Shown: in pieces, positions 1-8,236 of the stretch
Position numbering within the stretch: the stretch's first letter is position 1
Layout: each line of letters starts with the position of its first letter
Translations under genes and position numbers: made by a program
Assembly: GCA_002368795.1 (NCBI GenBank)
Contig: DFFG01000047.1
Location: forward strand, 287 to 64,286
Length of the DNA: 64,000 nucleotides
Source: Eubacterium sp. UBA3782
GTDB taxonomy: Bacteria; Bacillota; Clostridia; Lachnospirales; Lachnospiraceae
Reading direction: 5' to 3'
The notes under the pieces: generated by a model
Databases searched by the model: none
What the model was told of the DNA's origin: nothing
Seen by the model: the letters and a program-made list of their open reading frames with translations, nothing else

Positions 1-113
1 CGGTACTTGGAGGAATGGAACATTCCGACGTAGTACCGCTGCGTGAGGACCGAGCGCGAGCGTTCCCGGAAGAATATTTATGTACGAAATGTCTGGTATG
101 TTATCCCTCCTTT
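1..113 (+). repeat. Structured intergenic repeat, copy 1 (left end cut by window)
   Basis: The core at 1-80 matches the core of a second copy at 6940-7018. Shared pieces are CGGTACTTGGAGGAA, GGAACATTCCGAC, TAGTACCGCTGCG and GAATATTT. The core folds as CGGTACT (1-7) pairing with AGTACCG (32-38), with an inner GGAAT/ATTCC hairpin around a GGAAC loop. Sequence right of the core (about 81-113, ending in a short T run) differs from copy 2, so the outer left arm should lie just outside the window. It opens a reading frame into the MATE gene that I do not regard as coding. Whether it acts as RNA or DNA is unknown. Confidence 0.7.
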
Positions 114-203
114 AAATTTCGCTTTGACTGGCAAATGGATCTGTGGCAAGATACTCTAAGATTACCGCCTGCGTGCAGCGGGCATGTCAGGAGCATCATA
201 GAT

Positions 204-1568
204 ATGACAGAACATACAGCAGAGCAGATTGACAAGAGACTTTTTTACCGTCGGCTGGCAGCAATCGCCGCGCCTATCGCCTTTCAGAGCCTGATGCAGG
301 CCTTGGTAGCCGCCTGCGACGCATTTATGCTGGGACGGATCGCCCAGGAACAGATGACGGCAGTCTCACTGGCCACGCAGATCCAGTTTATCCAGAATAT
401 GTTTGTGTTTGCCGTCACTACGGCAGGCTCGATCCTTGGCGCCCAGTACTGGGGCAAAGGGGATCATCAGACGATGCAGAAGCTTTTTCATCTGATGCTG
501 CGGTATGCCGGCTGCATCTCCATCCTGTTCTGTGCGGCGTGTGAGCTGACACCGGGACTTCTGATGCAGATCTTTACTTCGGATCCCGGACTGATCCACA
601 TCGGCAGCATGTATCTGCAGATCGCTGGCTGGTCCTATCTGCTGACCGGGATCTCCCAGTGCTATCTGGCGATGATGAAGGTGACAGATCACGTCACGCC
701 CAGTGCCTGGATCAGCAGCAGTGCCGTCATTCTGAACATCCTGTTCAACGCCGTCCTGATCTTTGGCCTGTTTGGCATCCCGGCGATGGAAGCAAGGGGC
801 GCGGCGCTGGCAACGACCATATCCCGTGTGATCGAGCTGGCTTTGTGCCTTATGGTCTCAGCCGGCGCAGGCTATATCCGTCCGGAGATCAGCCGCCTGT
901 TTTCGGGTGACCGGACACTTTCCGTTGATTTCCGCCGGCAGTTTCTGCCGCTTCTTGGCGGCTCCCTGCTCTGGGGCGTCGGATTCACCTCCTATACAGC
1001 GATCATGGGACATATGGGCACGGATGCGGCAGCGGCCAACTCGGTTGCCGCGGTGGTCCGGGATCTGATCTGCTGCGCATGCAACGGCATCGGCACAGCG
1101 GCCGGCATTATCGTCGGCAATGAACTTGGCGCAGGAAAGCTGGAGCGAGGAAAGGCGTACGGTATCCGTCTGATGAAGGACTCCTACATCGTCGGCATTA
1201 TTTCTACCGTACTGGTGCTGGCCGTCATCCCGTTTGTCGCCCGCGTGGTCATCCTTTCCGATGCCGCCCGCAGCTATCTGAACGGCATGATGGTCATCAT
1301 GGCGGTCTACATGATCGGGCGCTGCGTCAACACGATCACGATTAACGGCGTGCTGGATGGAGGAGGAGATACCCTGTTTGATATGTACAGCCTTGCTGTG
1401 TGCATGTGGGGCATCGCCATTCCGCTGGCACTTTTGGGAGCCTTTGTGTTCCACTGGCCGGTTCTTCTGGTTTATGCCTGCACCTGCCTGGATGAGGTGG
1501 GCAAGATCCCCTGGGTCATGCTCCGCTTCCGTAAATATAAATGGGTAAGAAATCTGACGAAACAATGA
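204..1568 (+). CDS. MATE family efflux transporter
   Basis: This is a 454-residue polytopic membrane protein of the MATE (multi-antimicrobial extrusion) family, which exports cationic drugs or metabolites using Na+ or H+ gradients. It has about twelve hydrophobic segments in two similar halves, and the N-terminal pattern IAAPIAFQSLMQ followed by AACDAFMLGR is typical of MATE TM1-TM2. Length fits the family. I chose ATG 204 because AGGAG (189-193) precedes it by 10 nt. The longer open frame from 15 only translates the structured repeat. The gene stands alone, followed by a terminator at 1682-1711. Substrate cannot be told from sequence. Confidence 0.88.
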   Translation: MTEHTAEQIDKRLFYRRLAAIAAPIAFQSLMQALVAACDAFMLGRIAQEQMTAVSLATQIQFIQNMFVFAVTTAGSILGAQYWGKGDHQTMQKLFHLMLRYAGCISILFCAACELTPGLLMQIFTSDPGLIHIGSMYLQIAGWSYLLTGISQCYLAMMKVTDHVTPSAWISSSAVILNILFNAVLIFGLFGIPAMEARGAALATTISRVIELALCLMVSAGAGYIRPEISRLFSGDRTLSVDFRRQFLPLLGGSLLWGVGFTSYTAIMGHMGTDAAAANSVAAVVRDLICCACNGIGTAAGIIVGNELGAGKLERGKAYGIRLMKDSYIVGIISTVLVLAVIPFVARVVILSDAARSYLNGMMVIMAVYMIGRCVNTITINGVLDGGGDTLFDMYSLAVCMWGIAIPLALLGAFVFHWPVLLVYACTCLDEVGKIPWVMLRFRKYKWVRNLTKQ

Positions 1569-1654
1569 TCCGTTGGAAATGCTGGAACTTTTCACCTCAG
1601 GATCCGCCAGCAATATTGCGAAGTTTGGAAATTAAGGTGTGGGGAAAGTACATA

Positions 1655-2710
1655 TTAAAGGCGTTTGTTTAATTTATCTAAGGCGGAGCAGGTAAGCTGC
1701 TCTGCCTTTTTCAACAGTAGAGCAGCAAGAATGATTACCAGCAGTTCGGCAGGGAAGATGAGCAGTGCCTGCCAGAGCGGGAGCTCAATGCCCTCATAAA
1801 AATCATCAAAGTGATAGATCACAAAGTGATGGACAAGAAAAACCTCATAGCTTATGCTGCACAGCTTTGCCAGGAGACCATTCGGCTTTACAATAGCCTG
1901 GAAGAGCTCCTCCCCCTGCATCAGCGTCAGAAAGAGAGCAGCTGATATAATATTATTGGAAAAGGCGGACGGAATCGGCAGTTCGACCGGCCAGAGAAGC
2001 CACACAAGGATCACCGGCAGGGTAAGAAGAAGGACCGGCTTTTTGATGTATTTTTGCCAGCGGACCATGTACATGCCAAGGAAGAAGTCGTAGAACTTGA
2101 TCAGCAGGCAGGTGTGCACGGGATAGGGCAGGGGATAATTGAGAACAAAAACAACATAGCATACGGTTACGGCTATGAACGTGAGGACCGGCTTTTTGAG
2201 AACGCACAGGCGGACCAGCGGGAACGCCAGGTACAGCAGGATCAGGCAGCCCAGGAACCATTCTCCGATGCCGAGAGTAAAGGTCTGGACGCCAAAGGAG
2301 CTCAGGTATTCATCCATGCCGGCCAGGGTCAGCACAACGCGCCAGGGAGGGATCTCCTTCCCTGCAAAGGGAGATTCCTGCCTGCCGATAAAGGTCAGGA
2401 TAAAAACGGCCAGATACGTCAGGTAGAACGGGATCATGATCCGGCGGATCCGTTTTTTGTAATAACGGACAGCAGAAAAATCTTTCTGACTTCCCAGCAT
2501 GAGTCCGCCTCCGGAGATCATAAAGAACAGCGCCACGCCGACCATGGCTATATGCAGATTTGGGGCAGCATACGGGATCCCGCGGTAGGTGAAATAGTAT
2601 GTGCCCACCAGCTCTGCTTCGATCATATAGTGATAGACGATAATGAGAAAGAGAGAAAGGATCCGGATAATGTCGATATACAGATAGTGCTTTCGGTTTT
2701 CCGCTTCCAT
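1655..2710 (-). CDS. Acyltransferase family 3 membrane protein
   Basis: A 351-residue integral membrane protein of the acyltransferase-3 type (OafA/WecH/IcaC-like), which transfers acetyl or other acyl groups to surface polysaccharides or peptidoglycan. The N-terminal pattern YLYIDIIRILSLFLIIVYH carries the family's R and H residues in TM1, and about ten hydrophobic segments follow. The inferred start is the ATG at 2710 (complement), preceded on its own strand by GGAG with a 9-nt spacer; a start at 2761 would add 17 residues unlike the family. The gene is transcribed alone and divergently from the LCP gene. The acyl acceptor is unknown, but the glycan genes nearby suggest a surface polymer. 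Confidence 0.82.
   Translation of the reverse strand: MEAENRKHYLYIDIIRILSLFLIIVYHYMIEAELVGTYYFTYRGIPYAAPNLHIAMVGVALFFMISGGGLMLGSQKDFSAVRYYKKRIRRIMIPFYLTYLAVFILTFIGRQESPFAGKEIPPWRVVLTLAGMDEYLSSFGVQTFTLGIGEWFLGCLILLYLAFPLVRLCVLKKPVLTFIAVTVCYVVFVLNYPLPYPVHTCLLIKFYDFFLGMYMVRWQKYIKKPVLLLTLPVILVWLLWPVELPIPSAFSNNIISAALFLTLMQGEELFQAIVKPNGLLAKLCSISYEVFLVHHFVIYHFDDFYEGIELPLWQALLIFPAELLVIILAALLLKKAEQLTCSALDKLNKRL
1682..1711 (+). terminator. Rho-independent terminator for the MATE gene, inside the convergent gene
   Basis: GGCGGAGCAG (1682-1691) pairs with CTGCTCTGCC (1697-1706), one G-U pair, 5-nt loop, followed by TTTTT. It reads correctly for + strand transcription and lies within the last codons of the minus-strand acyltransferase, so the two convergent genes overlap in this signal. 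Confidence 0.7.
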
Positions 2711-2793
2711 GATGACTGGCTCCGGCAGAGACGCTGGCCGCCTGCTGTTGGAAAAAAGCACCGTGCAGACGGAAATTGGCGGGTGACTGTCTT

Positions 2794-2822
2794 ATTATAA
2801 CCAATTCGTGGGGAATTCGCAC
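2794..2822 (-). promoter_or_regulatory. Probable promoter of the acyltransferase gene
   Basis: On the minus strand a perfect TATAAT (complement of 2794-2799) lies about 85 nt ahead of the start. The -35 match is poor. The divergent gap 2711-3023 otherwise holds the LCP promoter and a small AAGCAGG/CCTGCTT hairpin at about 2877-2896; I see no gene in it. Confidence 0.45.
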
Positions 2823-2893
2823 TAAGAAACGGACAGAACAGGCAAAAAGTGACTGAAATGTTACAAAAATACTACAAAGCAGGGAAAACCTGC

Positions 2894-2921
2894 TTGAAAA
2901 GCACAGAAAACATGATAGTAT
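2894..2921 (+). promoter_or_regulatory. Probable sigma-A-type promoter of the first LCP gene
   Basis: TTGAAA (2894-2899), 16-bp spacer, TAGTAT (2916-2921), about 100 nt upstream of the chosen start. The -35 overlaps the right arm of a GCAGG/CCTGC hairpin, so the region could be an operator (inference). Confidence 0.5.
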
Positions 2922-3023
2922 AAGGGGTGTTGCCTGTGTTTGGCCGGGAAATGACAGAACCCTGCAGGCGGGTGTCAGATCCTCTGTATGAGAAAAATTC
3001 TGTATAAGAACAGGAAAAACGAG

Positions 3024-4532
3024 ATGAGAAAAATAAAACGGATTACGGCATTTATCGTGCTGTCTGTACTGTTTGCAATGACAATGTTCAGTGGATGCGG
3101 AAAGCAGGCTTCTTCTGTAACGGTTGCCGATGTGAATGATGCTGCGCTTGAGGCGGAGTCTGTACAGGTAACAGCGGAAAGCGTCAGCGCACTGTCCGCT
3201 GAAGAATATGACATGTCCAAGATCGATCAGACATTTCTTCAGGATAAGGAGATCACGAATATTCTGATCGTCGGGCAGGACAGACGGGAAGGCGAGGACA
3301 AATCTGTGCGTACGCGCTCAGATACGATGATCATCTGCAGCATCAACCGGAAGACCGGAGAGATCGGTCTTTCCTCCCTGATGCGTGATCTGTATGTTCC
3401 GATTTCAGGGTATGGCGCCACCAGGATCAATGCTGCCTATGTATACGGCGGCATGGAGCTTCTGGATCAGGTCATCCTGGAGGACTTCGGCGTCGTGATC
3501 GACGGCAATGTTGAGGTTGATTTCGAAGGATTCCTCACGGCTATTTCAAAGCTGGCTCCGCTGGATGTCGAGCTGAATGCAGCCGAGGCAGAATACATGA
3601 ATACCAATTTCCTGGACGGTACCCTGGATGAGGGTTATCTGAACGGCCCGCTGAAGGAGGGTGTCAATTCCCTGTCCCCCGGTCAGCTTCTGGAGTACGC
3701 CCGGATGCGGTACGTAGGTAATTCGGATTACGAGCGGACCGAGCGTCAGCGCAGACTGATGAAGATCGCTTTTAAGAAGGCAAAAGAGAGCAATGTATTC
3801 ACACTGCTGGATTTTGCAGCCAGCGTTCTTCCGACGATCACGACAGATATCTCCGCGCCTAAGCTTCTGGGCATTATCTATACAGTTCTTTCCAATGATA
3901 TGGGCATCCGTGATGAGGAGATGCGTCTGCCGGTGAACGGGCTTTATGAATCCCGCTCTATCCGGGGCATGTCTGTTCTCGTTCCGGATCTGGCCGCAAA
4001 TGCTGCCGAGCTGCAGCGCTTCATCTATGGCGAGGTCATCAATCCTACGGTCCGCAGCTTTGCTGCAGATGAGCTGACGGATGACGCTATCTCCGACAAT
4101 ATTCAGCCAAACGAGGATGAGATGGAGGCATACGAGGAAGCCGAAGAACAGCTGGAGGCAGAGGAGGTTGTATCCTCATCGTCGCAGACGGATGCCGGAG
4201 AAACGACAGCGGACAGCACGGATGATTCTGCAGTTTCGGCATCCTCTTTGGAGCCTGTCATTCCGGAAGATCCGGTGAGCACCTCTTCGGAGACGTCCAC
4301 TTCTTCCTCTACAGGAGATGACGGCACAATAGATGATGGTTCCACATCTTCCTCATCGGTCGTATCCGGCAGCTCCTTTATCGACGATGGAAGCAGTTCC
4401 ACTTCCATGAGCTATGTTGATCCTGGTACCAGCTCGGAAGGAATGGTTGGCGGCGGAACAGATGCAGCGGCCAACGGGACTTCTCTGACGGCAGTGGATT
4501 CATCTGCTGCAGGCACAAGCCTGGGCGGCTGA
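3024..4532 (+). CDS. LytR-CpsA-Psr (LCP) family protein with lipoprotein signal
   Basis: LCP enzymes attach glycan polymers such as teichoic acids or capsule from a polyprenyl carrier to peptidoglycan on the outer face of the membrane. The core, at about residues 65-330, shows ILIVGQDRR, RSDTMIICSINRKTGEIGL, SSLMRDLYV and the arginine-rich RMRYVGNSDYERTERQRR. ATG 3024 is chosen because AGGAA lies at fitting distance; 2988 is the alternative. The N-terminus ends in FSGC, a good lipobox, whereas most LCP proteins have an uncleaved membrane anchor. The last ~150 residues are an acidic Ser/Thr-rich tail, probably a wall-spanning linker. A paralogue is at 26978-28468. Confidence 0.88.
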   Translation: MRKIKRITAFIVLSVLFAMTMFSGCGKQASSVTVADVNDAALEAESVQVTAESVSALSAEEYDMSKIDQTFLQDKEITNILIVGQDRREGEDKSVRTRSDTMIICSINRKTGEIGLSSLMRDLYVPISGYGATRINAAYVYGGMELLDQVILEDFGVVIDGNVEVDFEGFLTAISKLAPLDVELNAAEAEYMNTNFLDGTLDEGYLNGPLKEGVNSLSPGQLLEYARMRYVGNSDYERTERQRRLMKIAFKKAKESNVFTLLDFAASVLPTITTDISAPKLLGIIYTVLSNDMGIRDEEMRLPVNGLYESRSIRGMSVLVPDLAANAAELQRFIYGEVINPTVRSFAADELTDDAISDNIQPNEDEMEAYEEAEEQLEAEEVVSSSSQTDAGETTADSTDDSAVSASSLEPVIPEDPVSTSSETSTSSSTGDDGTIDDGSTSSSSVVSGSSFIDDGSSSTSMSYVDPGTSSEGMVGGGTDAAANGTSLTAVDSSAAGTSLGG

Positions 4533-4577
4533 GAGCCGGGCAGGGGAATCCCCCAAAACAGCAGGGATAGAATTTGC

Positions 4578-4648
4578 AGAGAGGGCAGTGCAAGAAGCAT
4601 TCGCAGCATGGGTAAGATGCGCGGTGCCTTGTACGGCCCTCTCTTTTT
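4578..4648 (+). terminator. Terminator after the LCP gene
   Basis: AGAGAGGGC (4578-4586) pairs with GCCCTCTCT (4636-4644) and runs into TTTTT. An inner GTGCAAG/CTTGTAC pairing extends the stem. Confidence 0.75.
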
Positions 4649-4651
4649 GGC

Positions 4652-4680
4652 TATACTCTTGTGGAAAAAAATGGTATAAT
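4652..4680 (+). promoter_or_regulatory. Probable promoter of the CapA-like gene
   Basis: A perfect TATAAT sits at 4675-4680, 46 nt before the GTG start. The -35 at 17-bp spacing (TATACT) is a weak match. It lies directly behind the upstream terminator. Confidence 0.55.
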
Positions 4681-4726
4681 GCGAATTGGGTTACTAGGGG
4701 TTATGTAAGGGTATGGAGAATTTATT

Positions 4727-6523
4727 GTGACCAGATATACAGACAATTCAGGAAATGACGCTGAGCGGCACAGGCGGAGCACCAGGTCCGGAAGCCGGTC
4801 GGCCGATCCGGCATCCCGCGGAACGGGGGAGCGGAGCTCCGGCTCCGGCAGAACGCGGAGAACGGCCGGTTCCGGAGGAAGCACCGGAAGAAGCAGTGCG
4901 TCGAGGCGCAGAGCTTCAGGGACGCGCAGTTCCGATGAGATCCAGTATGATCAAAATCTTACACCCAGGCGGTATACCAACCGTCGGGGCGATATCCAGG
5001 AGATGGAGCAGGAACTTGCGGAAGCGGAGCGCGAGGGTAAAGAGCGCAAAAAGCGCCGCGCAGCAAGAAAAAGGAAGGAACAGGCCAGGAGGAAGCGGGT
5101 ACGCATGATCCGCCTGCTCGTGCTGGCGGCAGTTGTGATCCTCTGCGGCATCCTGCTTGTGCGCTGTGCGCTTGGCAGGAGAGATGACGGCGGGCAGGGT
5201 GAGAAGGTCATCACCAATTCTGCGGATTACAGCGCGGTATCTTCCACGTCCACGGAAGCAGTGCCCGAGGAGAACACAGAAAATGATGTTTCACTGGCTG
5301 CGGTCGGTGACAATCTGATCCATCCAAGGATCTATGAGCAGGCCCAGGCGAGAAGCCTGAACGGCGGCTATGATTTCACCTATACCTACCAGGATGTCAA
5401 ATCCTTTATCAAAAAGCACGAGATCGCATGGATCAACTGCGAGACACTGATCAATGACGATATCGAGCCGGCGGGATATCCGTATTTTTCCACACCTGCC
5501 GCATGCGGAGAGGCGCTGTATGAGGCCGGCTTTAATGTGTTCAGCATCGGCAACAACCATTCCTACGATCTGGGCGTGGAGGGAATCGAGGCAACACTGA
5601 ATTTCTGGCAGATCGAGATGCCCGACGACATCGTTGTGACCGGTCTGTGGGATGTGGTGACGGTGGAAGGCTCTGAGCCATACGAGGAGACCTACACCAA
5701 TTATGCCTACTATGACGAAGAGGGCAATTGGCGGGGAACCGACGGCGAGGGCAACATCTATTACTTTGATGAATATGGAGAGGTCGTCTATACCGGCGAA
5801 AAATATACGGTTACCGTTCCGGCGGAAACAACAGTCGCCTACAACGACATTCCGATCTATCGCTGCAGCAATGGCAAGACGGTTGCGTTCCTCACCTATA
5901 CCGAGATGACAAACGGGGATGACAGTGCCTCCGCACCAAGAGGAGCGACGGCCGAGGTCATCTACCTTTGGCAGACCGACATCATCAAGGAGCAGATCGA
6001 GATCGCAGACCGGGCGGCAGACGCTGTTGTTGTCAGCTGTCATTGGGGAACAGAAGACGATCATACGATCACAGATGACCAGCGCAAGGAAGCCCAGTTC
6101 GTTGCGGACTGCGGCGCGGATCTGATCATCGGATGTCACCCGCATGTGATCCAGGATGCGGAATGGATCGAGACCGAGGACGGCAGAAAGGTCTTCTGCG
6201 CGTACTCCCTCGGAAACTTCATCTCAACCCAGCAGTCGGCAGACAACATGATCGGCCTGGCCCTGGACTGCACCCTCCGCTTCCGCGACGAGGGGGCAAA
6301 GGAGAGCGATCCCGAGGTCACGATCGTGGATCCAAAGCTGATCCCGCTGATCACCGATTACGGGACGAACGGCACAGACTGTCATGTCACCTGGTTTGAA
6401 GGATACACCTCCGCCCAGGCTTCCGCCCACGGCATAACGGATACCTATCCGAATTTCTCGCTGGATTATATCCGCCGGCAGCTGACCGACTATGTCGATC
6501 CGGAATTCCTGCAGATGGATTAG
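4727..6523 (+). CDS. CapA family (poly-gamma-glutamate capsule-like) metallophosphatase-fold protein
   Basis: 598 residues in three parts. Residues 1-125 are a very basic, low-complexity Arg/Ser/Gly region; about 127-146 is one membrane segment (LLVLAAVVILCGILLV); about 188-560 is an external PGA_cap domain with VGDNLIHPRIY, NCETLI, IGNNHSYDLG, SCHWGTED, IGCHPHVIQ and SLGNFIS, the metal-ligand pattern of calcineurin-like phosphoesterases. Family members act in polyglutamate capsule synthesis or modify surface polymers; the true reaction here is unknown. The GTG start at 4727 has GGAG 8 nt upstream. The basic cytoplasmic head is longer than usual. A small gene follows after 23 nt, probably co-transcribed. 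Confidence 0.85.
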   Translation: MTRYTDNSGNDAERHRRSTRSGSRSADPASRGTGERSSGSGRTRRTAGSGGSTGRSSASRRRASGTRSSDEIQYDQNLTPRRYTNRRGDIQEMEQELAEAEREGKERKKRRAARKRKEQARRKRVRMIRLLVLAAVVILCGILLVRCALGRRDDGGQGEKVITNSADYSAVSSTSTEAVPEENTENDVSLAAVGDNLIHPRIYEQAQARSLNGGYDFTYTYQDVKSFIKKHEIAWINCETLINDDIEPAGYPYFSTPAACGEALYEAGFNVFSIGNNHSYDLGVEGIEATLNFWQIEMPDDIVVTGLWDVVTVEGSEPYEETYTNYAYYDEEGNWRGTDGEGNIYYFDEYGEVVYTGEKYTVTVPAETTVAYNDIPIYRCSNGKTVAFLTYTEMTNGDDSASAPRGATAEVIYLWQTDIIKEQIEIADRAADAVVVSCHWGTEDDHTITDDQRKEAQFVADCGADLIIGCHPHVIQDAEWIETEDGRKVFCAYSLGNFISTQQSADNMIGLALDCTLRFRDEGAKESDPEVTIVDPKLIPLITDYGTNGTDCHVTWFEGYTSAQASAHGITDTYPNFSLDYIRRQLTDYVDPEFLQMD

Positions 6524-6546
6524 GGCAGCAGGTAAGGAGAATCGGT

Positions 6547-6849
6547 ATGGAGATCATTATCGAGCCGGATCTTCAGGCGTATCTGAAAGGAAAAAAACAG
6601 CACAACATCGTTGTGGATGTGGCAACTGCAAACACATCCGATATTGAGATATCCGAGATTTTTCTCCGGACGGTCACTGACAGCAATGCCGCGTATCTGA
6701 AGGAAAAGAAGAAATTCCGCGGATATCCGGTATCCTGCGGAGAGGTGTTGCTCCCGAACTACCATCTGGAGATCAGTGACACGGTCGTATTCCGGCTGAA
6801 GAAGGTCCTCTTTTTCCACCGGATCGAGCAGGAGGGTATCCGCCTGTAA
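6547..6849 (+). CDS. Small conserved-looking protein of unknown function
   Basis: A 100-residue cytoplasmic protein without membrane segments. AAGGAG lies 8 nt before the ATG, and the gene follows capA by 23 nt, so translation is likely. The layout (short N-terminal helix EPDLQAYLKGKK, then strand-rich sequence ending KVLFFHRIEQEGIRL) vaguely recalls HesB-like or CC/Se-motif small proteins, but the paired cysteines of those groups are absent; only one Cys is present. I do not assign a function. Confidence 0.6.
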   Translation: MEIIIEPDLQAYLKGKKQHNIVVDVATANTSDIEISEIFLRTVTDSNAAYLKEKKKFRGYPVSCGEVLLPNYHLEISDTVVFRLKKVLFFHRIEQEGIRL

Positions 6850-6877
6850 GGCGAGAATAAGTATAGATACAGTACGT

Positions 6878-7052
6878 AAAGGCTGGTGCGCAGAGCAAAC
6901 AGGTGTGCATAAATTATTCTGAAGGGACATCCGCAGCGCCGGTACTTGGAGGAACGGAACATTCCGACTTAGTACCGCTGCGCTTTGGACCAGCGAGAGC
7001 GATCCCGAAAGAATATTTTATGTGCACATTGCTCTGCGCACCAGCCTTTTTC
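6878..7052 (+). repeat. Structured intergenic repeat, copy 2 (complete), acts as a terminator-like palindrome
   Basis: The outer arms 6878-6898 and 7029-7049 are perfectly complementary over 21 bp (AAAGGCTGGTGCGCAGAGCAA on the left), ending in A-rich and T-rich flanks, so the element can terminate transcription in both directions. Next inward, GTGTGCATAAATTATTC pairs with the segment just before the right arm through mostly Watson-Crick plus two G-U pairs. The core (6931-7018) is the part shared with copy 1: CGCAGC...GGTACT pairs with AGTACCGCTGCG and encloses a GGAA/TTCC hairpin. The total is about 172 nt. The stretch 6850-7316 holds no gene, only this element, a second terminator and a promoter. 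Confidence 0.8.
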
Positions 7053-7077
7053 AAATGTTCTGCGGTCTGTTTTACAC

Positions 7078-7120
7078 CGGCCGGATATGGGCGTCACTGC
7101 TCATGTCCGGCCGTATTTTT
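7078..7120 (+). terminator. Second terminator in the 6850-7316 gap
   Basis: CGGCCGGATATG (7078-7089) pairs with CATGTCCGGCCG (7102-7113), one G-U pair, followed by TATTTTT. It lies 28 nt behind the structured repeat, giving two strong hairpins in series. Confidence 0.75.
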
Positions 7121-7259
7121 ATGCATACGGGACAGACGGCCCACACGCATAAAGATGCAGTAATTCACGATAAGGACTAAAAATATACGAATACACAGAT
7201 AAATATTCGTAGATATATAAACTTTCTAAAAAAAGTATAAAGAAAATATAAATTAGACG

Positions 7260-7288
7260 TTGTTCTTTTATGCATGTGGTGCTAAAAT
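7260..7288 (+). promoter_or_regulatory. Probable promoter of the 7317 gene
   Basis: TTGTTC (7260-7265), 17-bp spacer, TAAAAT (7283-7288), 28 nt upstream of the ATG, in an AT-rich stretch typical of clostridial promoters. Confidence 0.6.
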
Positions 7289-7316
7289 ACTTTTTACGAA
7301 ATAATTGGAGTATTAC

Positions 7317-7694
7317 ATGAAATTTTATCCCGTTATAAACAATTTGGATGAAAAACTTTTGCAGGAAGAGTATAGATCCGCCAGAGGAATTGGTGTGGTC
7401 AGCATCGGGGCTACATGCCTGTTTTTCCGCAGGGGTCTGAAGACCTGGTATATCCCTTATTCGGACATCACCAGGTTTTATAAGCGGATCGAGCTGGTTC
7501 CGGCCAAGATGTGCTGCGGCAAGGGCGAGTTCGAGGACGCCAGCCTGGTGATCCGGACCGGTGAAAAGGAGCTGGAGGCCATTGCCCTGCCGGATAACCG
7601 TGCAGCGAAGATCCTGATGGAGGTTCTGAAGGAAAAGATGCCGGGCACGCCAAGCGTGTGTCCTCCAAAGACGGAGGAGGCCTTTGCCGGATGA
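7317..7694 (+). CDS. Unknown protein, possibly PH-like fold
   Basis: 125 residues, no membrane segment. The ATG at 7317 has TTGGAG 6 nt upstream. The sequence alternates short strands (GVVSIGATCLFFRRG, TWYIPYSDITRFY, ASLVIRTGEKELEAIALP) and ends with a helix (NRAAKILMEVLKEKM), which resembles small bacterial PH-like domains; this is only a fold impression. A CC pair sits at about residue 65. It overlaps the next gene by ATGA, so the two are translationally coupled. Confidence 0.65.
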   Translation: MKFYPVINNLDEKLLQEEYRSARGIGVVSIGATCLFFRRGLKTWYIPYSDITRFYKRIELVPAKMCCGKGEFEDASLVIRTGEKELEAIALPDNRAAKILMEVLKEKMPGTPSVCPPKTEEAFAG

Positions 7695-8203
7695 ATCCCA
7701 ATTATGTAGTGGAAACAGAGGAGATGAAGGCTCTTCTGGAGAAGGTGCTGAAGGCGTATTCCGGGTATTACAACGTCAACCGGTCAACACCGCTGGAGCC
7801 TTTTGCGGCGGAGGCGGAATTCCGCCTGCATGATGAGCAGTATTTTCTAATCAAGAGTGCAAAGGTGTCTGAGGCCGACAGCAGAGAGTTTGTCTATTTT
7901 GCCACGGTAGACCGCCTGGATAAGGCGGCTTTCGAGGAACTCGACCGTATCTCCTGGGAGGACGGACTTTCCAGAGCGGAAATCGGTGAGCATCACCGGA
8001 ATTCGGATGTCAGCCTGGTGATCCTGGCAAATCATGTTGATCCGGATGCTGCGAAGCTGTTGAAGAAGACCAGACATTACAAGAGCTACCGCTTTGGCCT
8101 TCGGGGCTGGAGCGACAACCACACGATTGTTTATGAGCTGTCGACAGGAAAGGAGACCCATAACCGCACGGGCGACCATCTTGCGCAGGTCTTTAAGCAA
8201 TAA
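7691..8203 (+). CDS. Unknown soluble protein upstream of cstA
   Basis: 170 residues, no signal peptide or membrane segment. The start ATG 7691 overlaps the previous stop (ATGA) and has GGAGG about 11 nt upstream. It is mixed alpha/beta with the central segment REFVYFATVDRLDKAAFEEL and the basic, aromatic KKTRHYKSYRFGLRGW. It lies 33 nt ahead of cstA in the same direction. I do not recognise the family. Confidence 0.65.
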   Translation: MNPNYVVETEEMKALLEKVLKAYSGYYNVNRSTPLEPFAAEAEFRLHDEQYFLIKSAKVSEADSREFVYFATVDRLDKAAFEELDRISWEDGLSRAEIGEHHRNSDVSLVILANHVDPDAAKLLKKTRHYKSYRFGLRGWSDNHTIVYELSTGKETHNRTGDHLAQVFKQ

Positions 8204-8236
8204 ATCTATCTTAGTTTTTTTAGGAGGATATGAAAC

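Noticed and set aside
15..203. N-terminal extension of the MATE reading frame
   Set aside because: It translates the structured repeat, and AGGAG supports the ATG at 204.
4103..4408. Ser/Asp/Glu-rich minus-strand frame opposite the LCP tail
   Set aside because: Antisense of a Ser/acidic low-complexity tail; no start signals.
6903..7163. 86-residue open frame in the second structured repeat
   Set aside because: It runs through both hairpins, has no ribosome binding site, and its start repeats the translated repeat seen at the left edge.
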